From Comamonadaceae bacterium UBA4962 (GTDB taxonomy: Bacteria > Pseudomonadota > Gammaproteobacteria > Burkholderiales > Burkholderiaceae_C), in the NCBI GenBank assembly GCA_002397315.1, contig DHAE01000025.1, positions 127,903 through 191,902 of the forward strand: a stretch of 64,000 nt of DNA, read 5' to 3'. The position numbers and the translations under genes are program-made. Shown here in pieces: positions 42,030 through 56,369 of this stretch (its first letter is position 1; the number at the start of each line of letters is the position of its first letter). The notes under the pieces were generated by a model. It made no database searches. It was not told the origin of the DNA and saw only the letters and a list, made by a program, of their open reading frames with translations.

Positions 42030-43550
42030 TCAGGGTTGGCGGACGCACGCGGCCGGCACGTACGTGCGCCAGTGCATGGCGAGCGGCTCGGCGGCGCCCC
42101 GGTACGGCCAGTCGATGGCCACCTGGCCCTGCCGCACCTGCGTTCCGGGCTGCTGCGCCAGCGCGTCGAGCCCGGCCGGCACCGGCGCGTCATCGCCCAG
42201 TCCGATCCACAGTGTGCCATGGTCGCGCAGGCGCCCGGGCGTGATCCACGGCGAGAAGCGCGGGTCTCCCGCGATGTAGACGGAAGGCCGCTCCGGCAGC
42301 TGCGCTGCGACCAACCCCACCGCCCAGTAATCGCCCGATACCGAATCCAGCGGGCAGCGCGACTGCGCCTGCCAGGCCGACAGCACCTGCTGCGCGATGG
42401 CGGCCTGCGGCCAGTCGGTGCGCGACGGCCGGTGCCGCCACTGCGCGCCGAAGGCCAGCCAGAGGCCCGTCGCCACCGAAATCAGCACCAGCCACACCGC
42501 CAGGCCGCGCAGCAGCCGCGGCTGCAGGGCCGCGAGCCACGGGGCGGGCAGCCACGCGGCCACCAGCAGCCCGCTGAACACCCACATGGGAACGCCCCAC
42601 ATGTCGCGCACCCGCAGTCCGGCCGCCAGGCCCACCAGAACGACCAGCAGGCACGGGCCCAGCGCCACCGCCCACAGATAGGCCGGCCGGTCGCAATGCC
42701 ACTGCCAGCGCCGGCCGGAGAGCGGTGCCGCCCGGCGCTGCCGGCGCGTGCCGACCCAGGCCGCGAGCACGATCAGCGCCAGCGGCAGGTGGTTGATCGC
42801 CTGGGTGGCCACGAAAGCCAGGGCGTCCCAGCGGCCATGCGTGCCCGCGCCGGACGCCCGGTCCTGCGCATAGGCCATGGGCAGCCAGTTCGTTTGCCAC
42901 AGCCAGTGCAGATGGGGCGCGAACAGCGCCGCCATGACGGCCAGCGCCACCCAGGGGCCGGCACCGCGCAGCACCCGCCGTTCAGGCGTCAGCAACAGGT
43001 AGAGCGCGAGCGTCGCCAGCAGCAGCCCGACCGAATACTTGGTCAGCAGGCCCAGGCCCGCCGCCACGCCCAGCAGCACCCAGTGGCGCATCTTCCCTTC
43101 CTGCAGCGCGGCCAGCAGGCAGTATCCCGTCGCCGCCCAGAGCGGCATCTGCGCGATGTTGTGGTTGAACTCCAGCGCCGGGCGGGTGTAGTAGGCCACG
43201 CCCATGGTGAGCAGCGCGCCGAGCAGGGCGCGCTCGCGCGACATCAGGCGGCAACCGGTGCGCCAGACCAGCCACAGCGTGGCCACGATGAAGAGCTGGC
43301 TCAGCAGGAACGGCCCCACGTGGCCGAAGGCGCGGTAGAACACCTCCAGCACCCAGGGTGCGAGCGGCGGATGTTTGTAGTAGCCCCATTGCCACTCCCG
43401 CCCCCAGGACAGGCTCTCGGCCACGTCCAGTGGCACGCTGGCGCTCAGCAGCGGCGGCAGCAGCGACCAGGCCAGGACATAGAGGGCCGCCGCCAGAACG
43501 ATGGCACGCAGGGACGTGCGGGACTGCGGCGAAGAGGGGGCGGCGAACAT
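42030..43550 (-). CDS. GT39/ArnT-like lipid A glycosyltransferase (LgmB/FlmK-like)
   Basis: A 506-residue polytopic inner-membrane transferase. Acidic residues D42/E45 in VPLDVAESLSWG and KHPPL (59-63) match the PMT_2/ArnT pattern. About ten to twelve hydrophobic segments occupy residues 15-390 and a periplasmic C-terminal domain follows. It should take an amino sugar from undecaprenyl phosphate and attach it to lipid A phosphate. It is the first gene of the four-gene operon. Confidence 0.88.
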   Translation of the reverse strand: MFAAPSSPQSRTSLRAIVLAAALYVLAWSLLPPLLSASVPLDVAESLSWGREWQWGYYKHPPLAPWVLEVFYRAFGHVGPFLLSQLFIVATLWLVWRTGCRLMSRERALLGALLTMGVAYYTRPALEFNHNIAQMPLWAATGYCLLAALQEGKMRHWVLLGVAAGLGLLTKYSVGLLLATLALYLLLTPERRVLRGAGPWVALAVMAALFAPHLHWLWQTNWLPMAYAQDRASGAGTHGRWDALAFVATQAINHLPLALIVLAAWVGTRRQRRAAPLSGRRWQWHCDRPAYLWAVALGPCLLVVLVGLAAGLRVRDMWGVPMWVFSGLLVAAWLPAPWLAALQPRLLRGLAVWLVLISVATGLWLAFGAQWRHRPSRTDWPQAAIAQQVLSAWQAQSRCPLDSVSGDYWAVGLVAAQLPERPSVYIAGDPRFSPWITPGRLRDHGTLWIGLGDDAPVPAGLDALAQQPGTQVRQGQVAIDWPYRGAAEPLAMHWRTYVPAACVRQP

Positions 43551-43676
43551 GCGGGGCGGGCCGGGGCAGTGAGCGAAAGAACCCGCGATTGTAGAAGTCG
43601 CGGCAGGCCTGGCTCATGCGTGCCGAAGCGTTGCGTGGCGCGGCGCACCGCACCGGCATATACCGGGCGTGCGCCC

Positions 43677-44522
43677 TCACTTCCCGTATTCGTCGCCCAG
43701 CTCGCGCGCGCGCGCCTGCGCCGCCTTCATCGCACGGATGAAATGCTCCGGCACGTCCGCCTGCTCCATTGCCTGCACCGCCGCGAAGGTGGTGCCGCCC
43801 TTGGACGTCACGCGCTGGCGCAGCACGGCGGGAGACTCGTCCGAGCGGCGCGCGAGTTCCGAGGCGCCCGTGAAGGTGCCCACGGCCAGCTGGTGCGCCT
43901 GCTCGGGGGCCAGGCCCATTTCCACGCCCGCGCGGGCCATGGCTTCCAGGAACAGGAACACGTAGGCCGGGCCGGAGCCCGACAGCGCGGTCACCGCGTC
44001 GAGCTGGGATTCCTCGTCCACCCACAGCAGTTCGCCCGTGGACGACAGCACCTGCTGCACGGCCGCGCGCTGGGCGGGGCTGACCTGCGGCCGGGCGTAG
44101 AGCGCCGTCATGCCGCGCGCGATCAGCGCCGGCGTGTTGGGCATGGCGCGCACCACGCATTCCGAACCCAGCCAGGCGGCGATGCTGTCCGAGCGGATGC
44201 CGGCGGCCACGCTCAGGTGGACCGCATTGGCCGTGTAGGGGCGCGCCTGGCGGGCGGCCTCCTTGAAGGTCTGGGGCTTCACGGCCCACACCACCACGCC
44301 TGCGCGCTCCAGGGCCGTGCCTGCCTCCGGATGCGCCTCGATGCCGTGCTGCGCGCGCAGCGCGGCCCGGGCTTCGTCCCAGGGCTCGACCACCTCGATC
44401 TGCGAGACCGGCGTGCCCTGGCGGATCAACCCGCCGATGATGGCGCTGGCCATGTTGCCGCCGCCGATGAAAGCGATGGCGGGCTGGTCGGATGGGGAGG
44501 AGAGGATGGGGTCGTGCGTCAT
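43677..44522 (-). CDS. proC: Pyrroline-5-carboxylate reductase
   Basis: A 281-residue enzyme for the last step of proline synthesis. The NAD(P)-binding motif FIGGGNMASA is at residues 18-27, and TALSGSGPAYVF and TSKGGTTFAAVQAM are the catalytic and C-terminal signatures. It lies 89 bases after glpK on the same strand and may share a transcript. Confidence 0.96.
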   Translation of the reverse strand: MTHDPILSSPSDQPAIAFIGGGNMASAIIGGLIRQGTPVSQIEVVEPWDEARAALRAQHGIEAHPEAGTALERAGVVVWAVKPQTFKEAARQARPYTANAVHLSVAAGIRSDSIAAWLGSECVVRAMPNTPALIARGMTALYARPQVSPAQRAAVQQVLSSTGELLWVDEESQLDAVTALSGSGPAYVFLFLEAMARAGVEMGLAPEQAHQLAVGTFTGASELARRSDESPAVLRQRVTSKGGTTFAAVQAMEQADVPEHFIRAMKAAQARARELGDEYGK

Positions 44523-44611
44523 GCGGGCGAGGGGCGGATGCGGACTGGAAAGGGGCGAGGGCCGGAGCGGCCCTGCACCACGGGATGGTAGCGCCTGCGG
44601 CAGCGGCCGCT

Positions 44612-46132
<1,521 letters not shown>

Positions 46133-46203
46133 GGCGAATCCGGGAAATGCGGTGTTGGAAGATAACAAAGGGCGGGCGGGGCGGCAGTGCGTTGCGGTTG
46201 CGC

Positions 46204-46968
46204 TCACGCCGCCACGTCGAGCTCCACGCCCGCGTCCCGCAGCAGCGCGGGGAAGGGCTCGGGCGGCGTCGCGTCGGTGAACAGGCGGTCGATCTGCGCC
46301 AGGGTCGCCACCTGCACCATGGCCGGCCGGTCGAACTTGCTGTGGTCGGTGGCCAGCCACACCTCGCGGGACTGGGCGATGATGGTCTGCGCCACCTTCA
46401 CCTCCCGCAGGTCGAAGTCGCGCAGCGAGCCGTCCGGCTCGATGCCCGAGATGCCGATGAGCGCGATGTCCACCTTGAACTGGCGGATGAAATCCACCGC
46501 CGCCTCGCCCACGATGCCGCGGTCGCGCGCGCGCACCACGCCGCCGGCCACGATCACCTCGCAATCCGGGTTGCCTGCCAGGATCGCCGCCACGTTCAGG
46601 TTGTTCGTGATCACGCGCAGCCCCCGGTGGTGCAGCAACGCCCGCGCGATCGCCTCGGTGGTGGTGCCGATGTTCAGGATCAGAGAGCAGTTGTGCGGCA
46701 CCGCCTCGGCCACGGCGCGGGCGATGCGCGCCTTGCCTTCGGCATGCAGCGTCTCGCGCTGGGTGTGGCCCAGGTTCTCCGTGGTGGAGCTGGGCACCCG
46801 CACGCCGCCGTGGAAGCGCAGCAGCAATCCGCTGTCGGCCAGTTTCTGGATGTCGCGGCGCACGGTCTGCAGCGTCACCCCCAGGGTGTCCGCGAGCTGT
46901 TCCACCGTGGCCGTACGGCGGGCGCGGACTTCGTCGAGAAGGAGGAGCTGTCGGGGATTGTTGTTCAC
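46204..46968 (-). CDS. glpR: DeoR-family repressor of glycerol genes
   Basis: A 254-residue DeoR-type regulator. The N-terminal HTH (about 5-57; VEQLADTLGVTLQTVRRDIQ) is followed by a sugar-phosphate-sensing domain with NIGTTTEAIAR and VVAGGVVRARD. It lies between glpK and the divergent glpS, the normal place for GlpR, which responds to glycerol 3-phosphate. It shares a 218-base control region with glpS. Confidence 0.93.
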   Translation of the reverse strand: MNNNPRQLLLLDEVRARRTATVEQLADTLGVTLQTVRRDIQKLADSGLLLRFHGGVRVPSSTTENLGHTQRETLHAEGKARIARAVAEAVPHNCSLILNIGTTTEAIARALLHHRGLRVITNNLNVAAILAGNPDCEVIVAGGVVRARDRGIVGEAAVDFIRQFKVDIALIGISGIEPDGSLRDFDLREVKVAQTIIAQSREVWLATDHSKFDRPAMVQVATLAQIDRLFTDATPPEPFPALLRDAGVELDVAA

Positions 46969-47020
46969 GCGGGGGTAGGGTGGCCGTCGGTGGAAAAGGT
47001 TCGGTGCGGCAGAGACCCGA

Positions 47021-47062
47021 CTTTAAAACGAACGAAAAAGAAAAAACCAAGGGTAAACCTTG
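47021..47062. promoter_or_regulatory. glpR/glpS divergent control region with candidate GlpR operator
   Basis: An A-rich stretch in otherwise GC-rich DNA. CAAGG-GTAAA-CCTTG (47048-47062) is an inverted repeat that contains GGGTAAACC. The reverse complement GGTTTACCC occurs in another inverted repeat upstream of glpD. CGAACG at 47029-47034 resembles a GlpR half-site. The operator role is inferred. Confidence 0.5.
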
Positions 47063-47186
47063 AGGCAAAGCGAATCCAAAAGAACAAAAATGAACGCAAT
47101 CGAAACGCGTGTGTCTGCAGATATGCGCGTTCCGGCACAACGCGCGGGTACGTCCTGCGGCTCAAAACAACAGGAAAGGTGCGGGG

Positions 47187-48266
47187 ATGCAGCTGGTACT
47201 CGAGCGCATCGGCAAACAGGTGGGTGCGCAAACCTGGCTCCACGGCATGGACATGGCTCTCCAGCCCGGTGCCGTCACGGTACTGCTGGGCGCCACCCAG
47301 GCGGGCAAGACCAGCCTCATGCGCATCATGGCCGGGCTGGATGCGCCCACCGACGGGCGGGTGCGGGTGGACGGCAAGGACGTCACGGGCATGCCCGTGC
47401 GCGAGCGCAACGTCGCCATGGTCTACCAGCAGTTCATCAACTACCCCTCGATGACCGTGGCCGACAACATCGCCTCGCCGCTCAAGCTGCGGGGCGACAA
47501 GGACGTGCAGGGGCGCGTGCGCGCGCTGGCCGAGCGGCTGCACATCGACATGTTCCTGAACCGCCATCCGTCGGAGCTCTCCGGCGGGCAGCAGCAGCGC
47601 GTCGCCCTGGCGCGCGCGCTGGCCAAGGGCGCGCCGCTCATGCTGCTCGACGAGCCTCTGGTCAACCTCGACTACAAGCTGCGCGAAGAACTGCGCGACG
47701 AACTCACCCAGCTCTTCGCCGCGGGCGACTCCACCGTCGTCTACGCCACCACCGAGCCCGGCGAGGCGCTGCTGCTCGGCGGCCACACCGCAGTGCTGCA
47801 CGAGGGCGAACTGCTGCAGTACGGCCCGACCGCCGAGGTGTTCCACGCCCCGGCGTCGCTGCGTGTGGCGCGCGCCTTCAGCGATCCGCCCATGAACCTG
47901 CTGCCGGCCGAGACCGTGGCGGGCGGCGTGCGCGTGGCGGGCCGCGACGTGTTCCCCCTGCCCGAGCCGCTGCCGGCCGGCGCGGCCTCCGGGCTCACCG
48001 TCGGCGTGCGGGCCAGCGCCCTGCGGCTCGCCGCGCGCCCGGGCGACGTGTCCGTGCCCGGCACGGTGGAACTCGCGGAAATCGCCGGCTCCGACACCTT
48101 CGTGCATGCGCACACGCCCTGGGGCGAACTGGTCGCCCAGTTCACCGGCGTGCACGATTTCGCCCTCGGCTCCGCCCTCACGCTGCACCTGCAGCCCGGC
48201 GATGCCTACGTCTTCGGCGCCGACGGCGCCTTGCTGCGCGCCCCGGCGCGCCGGGGAGGGCGCTGA
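47187..48266 (+). CDS. glpS: Glycerol ABC transporter ATPase GlpS
   Basis: A 359-residue importer ATPase. Walker A GATQAGKT lies at residues 35-42, the Q-loop in VYQQF, the signature LSGGQ at 131-135 and Walker B LMLLDEP at 151-157. The switch (H-loop) region reads YATTEP instead of the usual THD, so the catalytic histidine is missing. The C-terminal regulatory OB-like domain is present. It begins the glpSTPQUV operon. Confidence 0.92.
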   Translation: MQLVLERIGKQVGAQTWLHGMDMALQPGAVTVLLGATQAGKTSLMRIMAGLDAPTDGRVRVDGKDVTGMPVRERNVAMVYQQFINYPSMTVADNIASPLKLRGDKDVQGRVRALAERLHIDMFLNRHPSELSGGQQQRVALARALAKGAPLMLLDEPLVNLDYKLREELRDELTQLFAAGDSTVVYATTEPGEALLLGGHTAVLHEGELLQYGPTAEVFHAPASLRVARAFSDPPMNLLPAETVAGGVRVAGRDVFPLPEPLPAGAASGLTVGVRASALRLAARPGDVSVPGTVELAEIAGSDTFVHAHTPWGELVAQFTGVHDFALGSALTLHLQPGDAYVFGADGALLRAPARRGGR

Positions 48267-48267
48267 C

Positions 48268-50226
<1,959 letters not shown>

Positions 50227-50234
<8 letters not shown>

Positions 50235-51039
50235 GAACCGCTTCCGCAAGCGCACCCTGTTCCTGATCGCCTACCTCGTCTTCGCGCTCCTGCCCATCTA
50301 CTGGATGGTGAACATGAGCTTCAAGACGAACTCCGAGATCCTCTCGACCTTCTCCTTCTGGCCCGATCATTTCACCTGGGACAACTACCGGACCATCTTC
50401 ACCGACGAGTCCTGGTATTCGGGCTACATCAACAGCCTGATCTACGTCGCCATCAACATGGTGATCTCGCTCACCGTGGCGCTGCCGGCGGCCTACGCGT
50501 TCTCGCGCTACCAGTTCCTGGGCGACAAGCACGTCTTCTTCTGGCTGCTCACCAACCGCATGACGCCGCCGGCCGTGTTCCTGCTGCCGTTCTTCCAGCT
50601 CTACACCACCGTGGGGCTGATGGACACCCACCTCGCCGTCGCGCTCGCCCACCTGCTGTTCAACGTGCCGCTCGCGGTCTGGATCCTGGAAGGCTTCATG
50701 AGCGGCATCCCGCGCGAGATCGACGAGACGGCCTACATCGACGGCTACAGCTTCCCGCGCTTCTTCCTCACCATCTTCCTGCCGCTCATCAAGGCCGGCG
50801 TGGGCGTGGCCGCGTTCTTCTGCTTCATGTTCAGCTGGGTCGAGTTGCTGCTGGCCCGCACGCTCACCAGCGTGAACGCCAAGCCCATCGTCGCCACCAT
50901 GACGCGCACCGTCAGCGCCTCGGGCATGGACTGGGCCACGCTCGCCGCCGCCGGCGTGCTCACCATCGTGCCCGGCGCCATCGTGATCTGGTTCGTGCGG
51001 CACTACATCGCAAAAGGTTTTGCGATGGGCCGGGTCTGA
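50227..51039 (+). CDS. glpQ: Glycerol ABC transporter permease GlpQ
   Basis: A 270-residue MalG/UgpE-type permease with six transmembrane segments. The EAA loop is DETAYIDGYSFPRFFLTIFL (near 160-180). It pairs with GlpP as the membrane channel. It overlaps glpP by 8 bases and precedes glpU by 12 bases. Confidence 0.93.
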
Positions 51040-51051
51040 AAGGAATAAGCC

Positions 51052-51360
51052 ATGTTTGACTGGATGGCCTGGACCACGCCCGTGGCCGTGTTCTTCATCT
51101 GCATCGTCCTGATGCTCGCGGGCATGACCGTGTGGGAGATCCGATCCCCCACCACCTTGCGCAAGGGCTTCCTGCCCATCGCCACCACGCGCGGCGACCG
51201 GCTCTTCATCGGCCTGCTCTCCGCCGCCTACGTCAACCTCGCCTTCGTCGGCCTGTCGGGCCGGATCGCGGAATGGATGAAGCTGGAGCAGGAGCCTTCG
51301 ATCTGGATCAGCTTCGTCCTCTCGATGCTGCTGCTCGCGCTGATCCTGCGCAAAGGCTGA
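51052..51360 (+). CDS. glpU: Small membrane protein GlpU (DUF2160)
   Basis: A 102-residue protein with about three transmembrane segments (near 8-28, 52-72 and 82-98). Proteins of this family occupy the same place in rhizobial glycerol operons between the permease and binding-protein genes. The exact role is unknown; it is presumably an accessory part of the transporter. Confidence 0.88.
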   Translation: MFDWMAWTTPVAVFFICIVLMLAGMTVWEIRSPTTLRKGFLPIATTRGDRLFIGLLSAAYVNLAFVGLSGRIAEWMKLEQEPSIWISFVLSMLLLALILRKG

Positions 51361-51448
51361 TTTTTCACGGCCGTGCGGCCCCCCCGTTCCCCGGGGCCGG
51401 CGGCCGATCGCAATGGCAGCAGGGGACACACCTAACAAGGAGACAGTC

Positions 51449-53182
<1,734 letters not shown>

Positions 53183-53216
53183 CCGGCGGCGGCCCGCCGG
53201 GGCCGCTTCCGTCTGT

Positions 53217-53269
53217 CGGAACGCTCCCGCCCGGCCCGCTCGCGAGGCTGTGCGGGAGTTCCGCTTTTT
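53217..53269 (+). terminator. Terminator after glpV
   Basis: CGGAA (53217-53221) and CTCCCGC (53224-53230) pair with GCGGGAG (53252-53258) and TTCCG (53259-53263), leaving a two-base bulge. A TTTTT run follows at 53265-53269. It separates the transporter operon from glpD. Confidence 0.8.
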
Positions 53270-53281
53270 GAAGGGTCATAT

Positions 53282-53295
53282 CAGGGTTTACCCTG
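53282..53295 (+). promoter_or_regulatory. Candidate GlpR operator upstream of glpD
   Basis: CAGGG-TTTA-CCCTG is an inverted repeat ending 34 bases before the glpD ATG. It contains GGTTTACCC, the reverse complement of the 9-mer in the glpR/glpS control region. Repression of glpD by GlpR through it is inferred. Confidence 0.5.
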
Positions 53296-53329
53296 TGTAT
53301 CGACCCGGTTGAATGGACAATCGATCGCC

Positions 53330-54922
53330 ATGACTCTCCCGAACACACCCCTGCCCACCGACCGCGCCCGACTGCTGGCGCAGCTTGCCGAACCCCGCCA
53401 GTACGACCTGGCGGTCATCGGGGGCGGGGCGACCGGGCTGGGCGTGGCGCTCGACGCCGCGGCGCGCGGCTTCAGCGTCGTCCTGGTCGAGTCGCACGAT
53501 TTCGCCAAGGGCACGTCCTCGCGCGCCACCAAGCTCGTGCACGGCGGCGTCCGCTACCTCGCCCAGGGCAACATCTCGCTGGTGCGCGAGGCGCTGCACG
53601 AGCGCACCACGCTGCTCGGCAATGCGCCGCACCTGGCCCAGCCGCTGCCCTTCGTGATGCCGTCGTACCGCTTCTGGGAAACGCCTTTCTACGGCATGGG
53701 CCTCAAGGCCTACGACCTGCTGGCGGGCCGCGCCGGCCTGGGCACCACCGAATTCCTCGGCCGGGAGGGCACGCTGCGCCTGCTGCCCACCGTGCGCCGC
53801 GACGGCCTGCAGGGCGGCGTCAAGTACTGGGACGGCCAGTTCGACGACGCCCGGCTCGCCCTGGCGCTGGCACGCACCGCGGCGCTGCGCGGCGCGCTGC
53901 TCGTGAACTACTGCCCGGCGCGCGAACTCATCCACGAGAACGGCAAGGTGGCGGGCCTGCGCTGCGAAGACACCGAGACCGGCACCCCGTACACGATCCG
54001 GGCGCGCTGCGTCGTCAACGCCACCGGCGTCTGGGTGGACGGCCTGCGCAGCCAGGACGCCGAGGCCCTGGGCCGGCCCGCGCGGCCCATCGTCGCGCCC
54101 AGCCAGGGCGTGCACATCGTGGTGGACCGGGAGTTCCTGCCGTCCGACCACGCGATGATGGTGCCGAAGACGGCGGACGGCCGCGTGCTCTTCGCCGTGC
54201 CCTGGCTCGGCAAGGTCATCCTCGGCACCACCGACAGCCCCCGGCAGGACCTGGAGCGCGAGCCGCGCCCGTTCAAGGAAGAGGCCGCCTTCATCCTGAG
54301 CGAATCGGCGCGCTACCTCACCCGCGCGCCGTCGGCCGCGGACGTGCGCAGCATCTGGGTGGGCCTGCGCCCGCTGGTGCGCCCGCCCGACGACGAGGGC
54401 GGCAACACCAAGAGCATCAGCCGCGAGCACACCGTGCTGGCGAGTCCGAGCGGCCTGGTCACGGTGACCGGCGGCAAGTGGACCACCTACCGCGCCATGG
54501 CGGAGGACGTGTTGCAGAAATGCTTCGACGCCGGCCTGCTGCACGCCCGCGCCGGCGGGGCCACGCAGCGCCTGCCGGTGGTGGGTGCGCCGGAAGGCCC
54601 GGTGCAGCACGGCATGGACGAGGCCCAGGGCCCGCATTCGTACGGCTCGGAGGCGGTTTTCCTGGACAATGTACCCGGCGCGCAACACTGGCTGGCCCCC
54701 GGCCTCTCCGAGGCCATGGTCCGCTTCGCCGCCCGCCACGAGTACGCCCGCACCGTCGAGGACATGCTCGCGCGCCGCAGCCGCATGCTCTTCCTCGACG
54801 CCGCCCAGGCGCTGCGGCTGGCCCCGCAGGTGGCCGCCATCCTCGCCGAAGAGCTGGGCACCGACCCGGGCCTGGCCGCCTTCGAGGCGCTGGCGGCGCA
54901 GTACCACACGGTTCCTGCGTAA
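53330..54922 (+). CDS. glpD: Aerobic glycerol-3-phosphate dehydrogenase
   Basis: A 530-residue membrane-associated flavoprotein oxidising glycerol 3-phosphate to dihydroxyacetone phosphate and passing electrons to quinone. The FAD-binding motif VIGGGATGLG is at about residues 25-34, followed by SRATKLVHGGVRYLAQ. ATG 53330 is preferred over an in-frame TTG at 53309. It completes the pathway started by GlpSTPQUV and GlpK. Confidence 0.95.
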   Translation: MTLPNTPLPTDRARLLAQLAEPRQYDLAVIGGGATGLGVALDAAARGFSVVLVESHDFAKGTSSRATKLVHGGVRYLAQGNISLVREALHERTTLLGNAPHLAQPLPFVMPSYRFWETPFYGMGLKAYDLLAGRAGLGTTEFLGREGTLRLLPTVRRDGLQGGVKYWDGQFDDARLALALARTAALRGALLVNYCPARELIHENGKVAGLRCEDTETGTPYTIRARCVVNATGVWVDGLRSQDAEALGRPARPIVAPSQGVHIVVDREFLPSDHAMMVPKTADGRVLFAVPWLGKVILGTTDSPRQDLEREPRPFKEEAAFILSESARYLTRAPSAADVRSIWVGLRPLVRPPDDEGGNTKSISREHTVLASPSGLVTVTGGKWTTYRAMAEDVLQKCFDAGLLHARAGGATQRLPVVGAPEGPVQHGMDEAQGPHSYGSEAVFLDNVPGAQHWLAPGLSEAMVRFAARHEYARTVEDMLARRSRMLFLDAAQALRLAPQVAAILAEELGTDPGLAAFEALAAQYHTVPA

Positions 54923-54926
54923 CGGC

Positions 54927-54955
54927 TTGACACGCCCCTTCTTTTTTGAAAGAAT
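54927..54955 (+). promoter_or_regulatory. Promoter of the rplN (spc) operon
   Basis: TTGACA (54927-54932), 17 bases, AAGAAT (54950-54955). A perfect -35 and a 4/6 -10. It starts 5 bases after the glpD stop codon and gives a leader of about 150 bases before rplN. Confidence 0.65.
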
Positions 54956-54999
54956 CGAGGGCTTCGCGTTTCTCTACGCGGATTTCTGCCCAGCGGGAA

Positions 55000-55080
55000 G
55001 CGGTGCAAATGGTTTGCACCGCGGACGACGGGCCCAAGACTGACTGGCTGGTCTGCAGCCCTGAGACGTTCCCAGGGCTG
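55000..55080 (+). promoter_or_regulatory. Structured leader of rplN with two perfect hairpins
   Basis: GCGGTGCAAA (55000-55009) pairs with TTTGCACCGC (55013-55022) around a 3-base loop. CAGCCCTG (55056-55063) pairs with CAGGGCTG (55073-55080) around 9 bases. No T-run follows either, so they look like leader structures rather than terminators. Confidence 0.55.
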
Positions 55081-55112
55081 TCGATCTACTGGTGCAAGTT
55101 GGGAATATTCAC

Positions 55113-55481
55113 ATGATCCAGACAGAAACTCGGTTAGACGTTGCCGACAATACCGGCGCGAAGTCCGTCCTGTGCATCAAGGTGCTGGGTGGTTCCAAGC
55201 GTCGCTATGCCAGCGTGGGCGACATCATCAAGGTGAGCATCAAGGAAGCCGCTCCGCGTGGCCGCGTCAAAAAGGGCGAGGTCTACAGCGCAGTGGTGGT
55301 CCGCACCGCCAAGGGCATCCGTCGCGGCGACGGTTCGCTCGTCAAATTCGACGGCAACGCAGCAGTGTTGCTGAATGCAAAGCTGGAGCCCATCGGCACC
55401 CGCATCTTCGGCCCCGTGACGCGTGAACTGCGTACCGAGCGCTTCATGAAGATCGTGTCCCTGGCTCCCGAAGTTCTCTGA
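55113..55481 (+). CDS. rplN: 50S ribosomal protein L14
   Basis: A 122-residue protein of normal length, beginning MIQTETRLDVADNTGAK. First gene of the operon here. The usual upstream neighbour rpsQ is absent and glpD stands in its place, so the spc operon has its own promoter. Confidence 0.98.
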   Translation: MIQTETRLDVADNTGAKSVLCIKVLGGSKRRYASVGDIIKVSIKEAAPRGRVKKGEVYSAVVVRTAKGIRRGDGSLVKFDGNAAVLLNAKLEPIGTRIFGPVTRELRTERFMKIVSLAPEVL

Positions 55482-55490
55482 GGACGCGCC

Positions 55491-55811
55491 ATGAACAAGA
55501 TTCGCAAGGGCGACGAAGTGATCGTGCTCACCGGGCGCGACAAGGGCAAGCGCGGCACGGTGTCGCTGCGCAAGGATGACTCTTTCCTGGTCATCGACGG
55601 CATCAACCTGGTCAAGAAGCACGTCAAGCCGAACCCCATGAAGGGTACGACCGGCGGCATCGTGGAAAAGGCCATGCCCATCCACCAGTCCAACGTGGCC
55701 ATCTTCAATGCCGCCACGGGCAAGGCCGATCGCGTGGGCATCAAGGTGCAGGCGGATGGTTCGCGCGTTCGCGTGTTCAAGTCCAGCGGCGCTGAAATCA
55801 AGGCGGCCTAA
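55491..55811 (+). CDS. rplX: 50S ribosomal protein L24
   Basis: A 106-residue protein with the KOW motif near its N-terminus (KGDEVIVLTGRDKGKRG, residues 5-21). It begins 9 bases after rplN and is an early assembly protein of the large subunit. Confidence 0.98.
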   Translation: MNKIRKGDEVIVLTGRDKGKRGTVSLRKDDSFLVIDGINLVKKHVKPNPMKGTTGGIVEKAMPIHQSNVAIFNAATGKADRVGIKVQADGSRVRVFKSSGAEIKAA

Positions 55812-55820
55812 GGAGTCAAC

Positions 55821-56360
55821 ATGGCACGACTGCAACAACACTACCGCGAAAAGATCGCTCCCGAACTCACCAAGCAGTTCGGCTACACCTCGCCCATGGA
55901 GGTTCCCCGCCTCACGAAGATCACCCTGAACATGGGTGTCAGCGAAGCGGTGTCCGACAAGAAGGTGATGGACAACGCCGTCGCCGATCTGACGAAGATC
56001 GCCGGCCAGAAGCCCGTCGTCACGAAGGCCAAGAAGGCCATCGCCGGCTTCAAGATCCGCGAAGGCCAGGCCATCGGCTGCATGGTCACGCTGCGCGGCG
56101 TCCAGATGTACGAATTCCTCGACCGTTTCGTGACCGTGGCCCTGCCCCGCGTCCGTGATTTCCGTGGTATTTCCGGCCGTGCCTTCGATGGCCGCGGCAA
56201 CTACAACATCGGCGTCAAAGAGCAGATCATCTTCCCCGAAATCGAATACGACAAGGTGGATGCCCTGCGCGGCCTGAACATCAGCATCACCACGACGGCC
56301 AAGTCGGACGAAGAGGCCAAGGCCCTGCTCGCCGGTTTCCGTTTCCCCTTCAAGAACTAA
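55821..56360 (+). CDS. rplE: 50S ribosomal protein L5
   Basis: A 179-residue 5S-rRNA-binding protein of normal length, with the conserved KITLNMGVSEA and RDFRGISGRAFDGRGNY segments. It lies 9 bases after rplX. Confidence 0.98.
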   Translation: MARLQQHYREKIAPELTKQFGYTSPMEVPRLTKITLNMGVSEAVSDKKVMDNAVADLTKIAGQKPVVTKAKKAIAGFKIREGQAIGCMVTLRGVQMYEFLDRFVTVALPRVRDFRGISGRAFDGRGNYNIGVKEQIIFPEIEYDKVDALRGLNISITTTAKSDEEAKALLAGFRFPFKN

Positions 56361-56369
56361 AGGCAGCGT

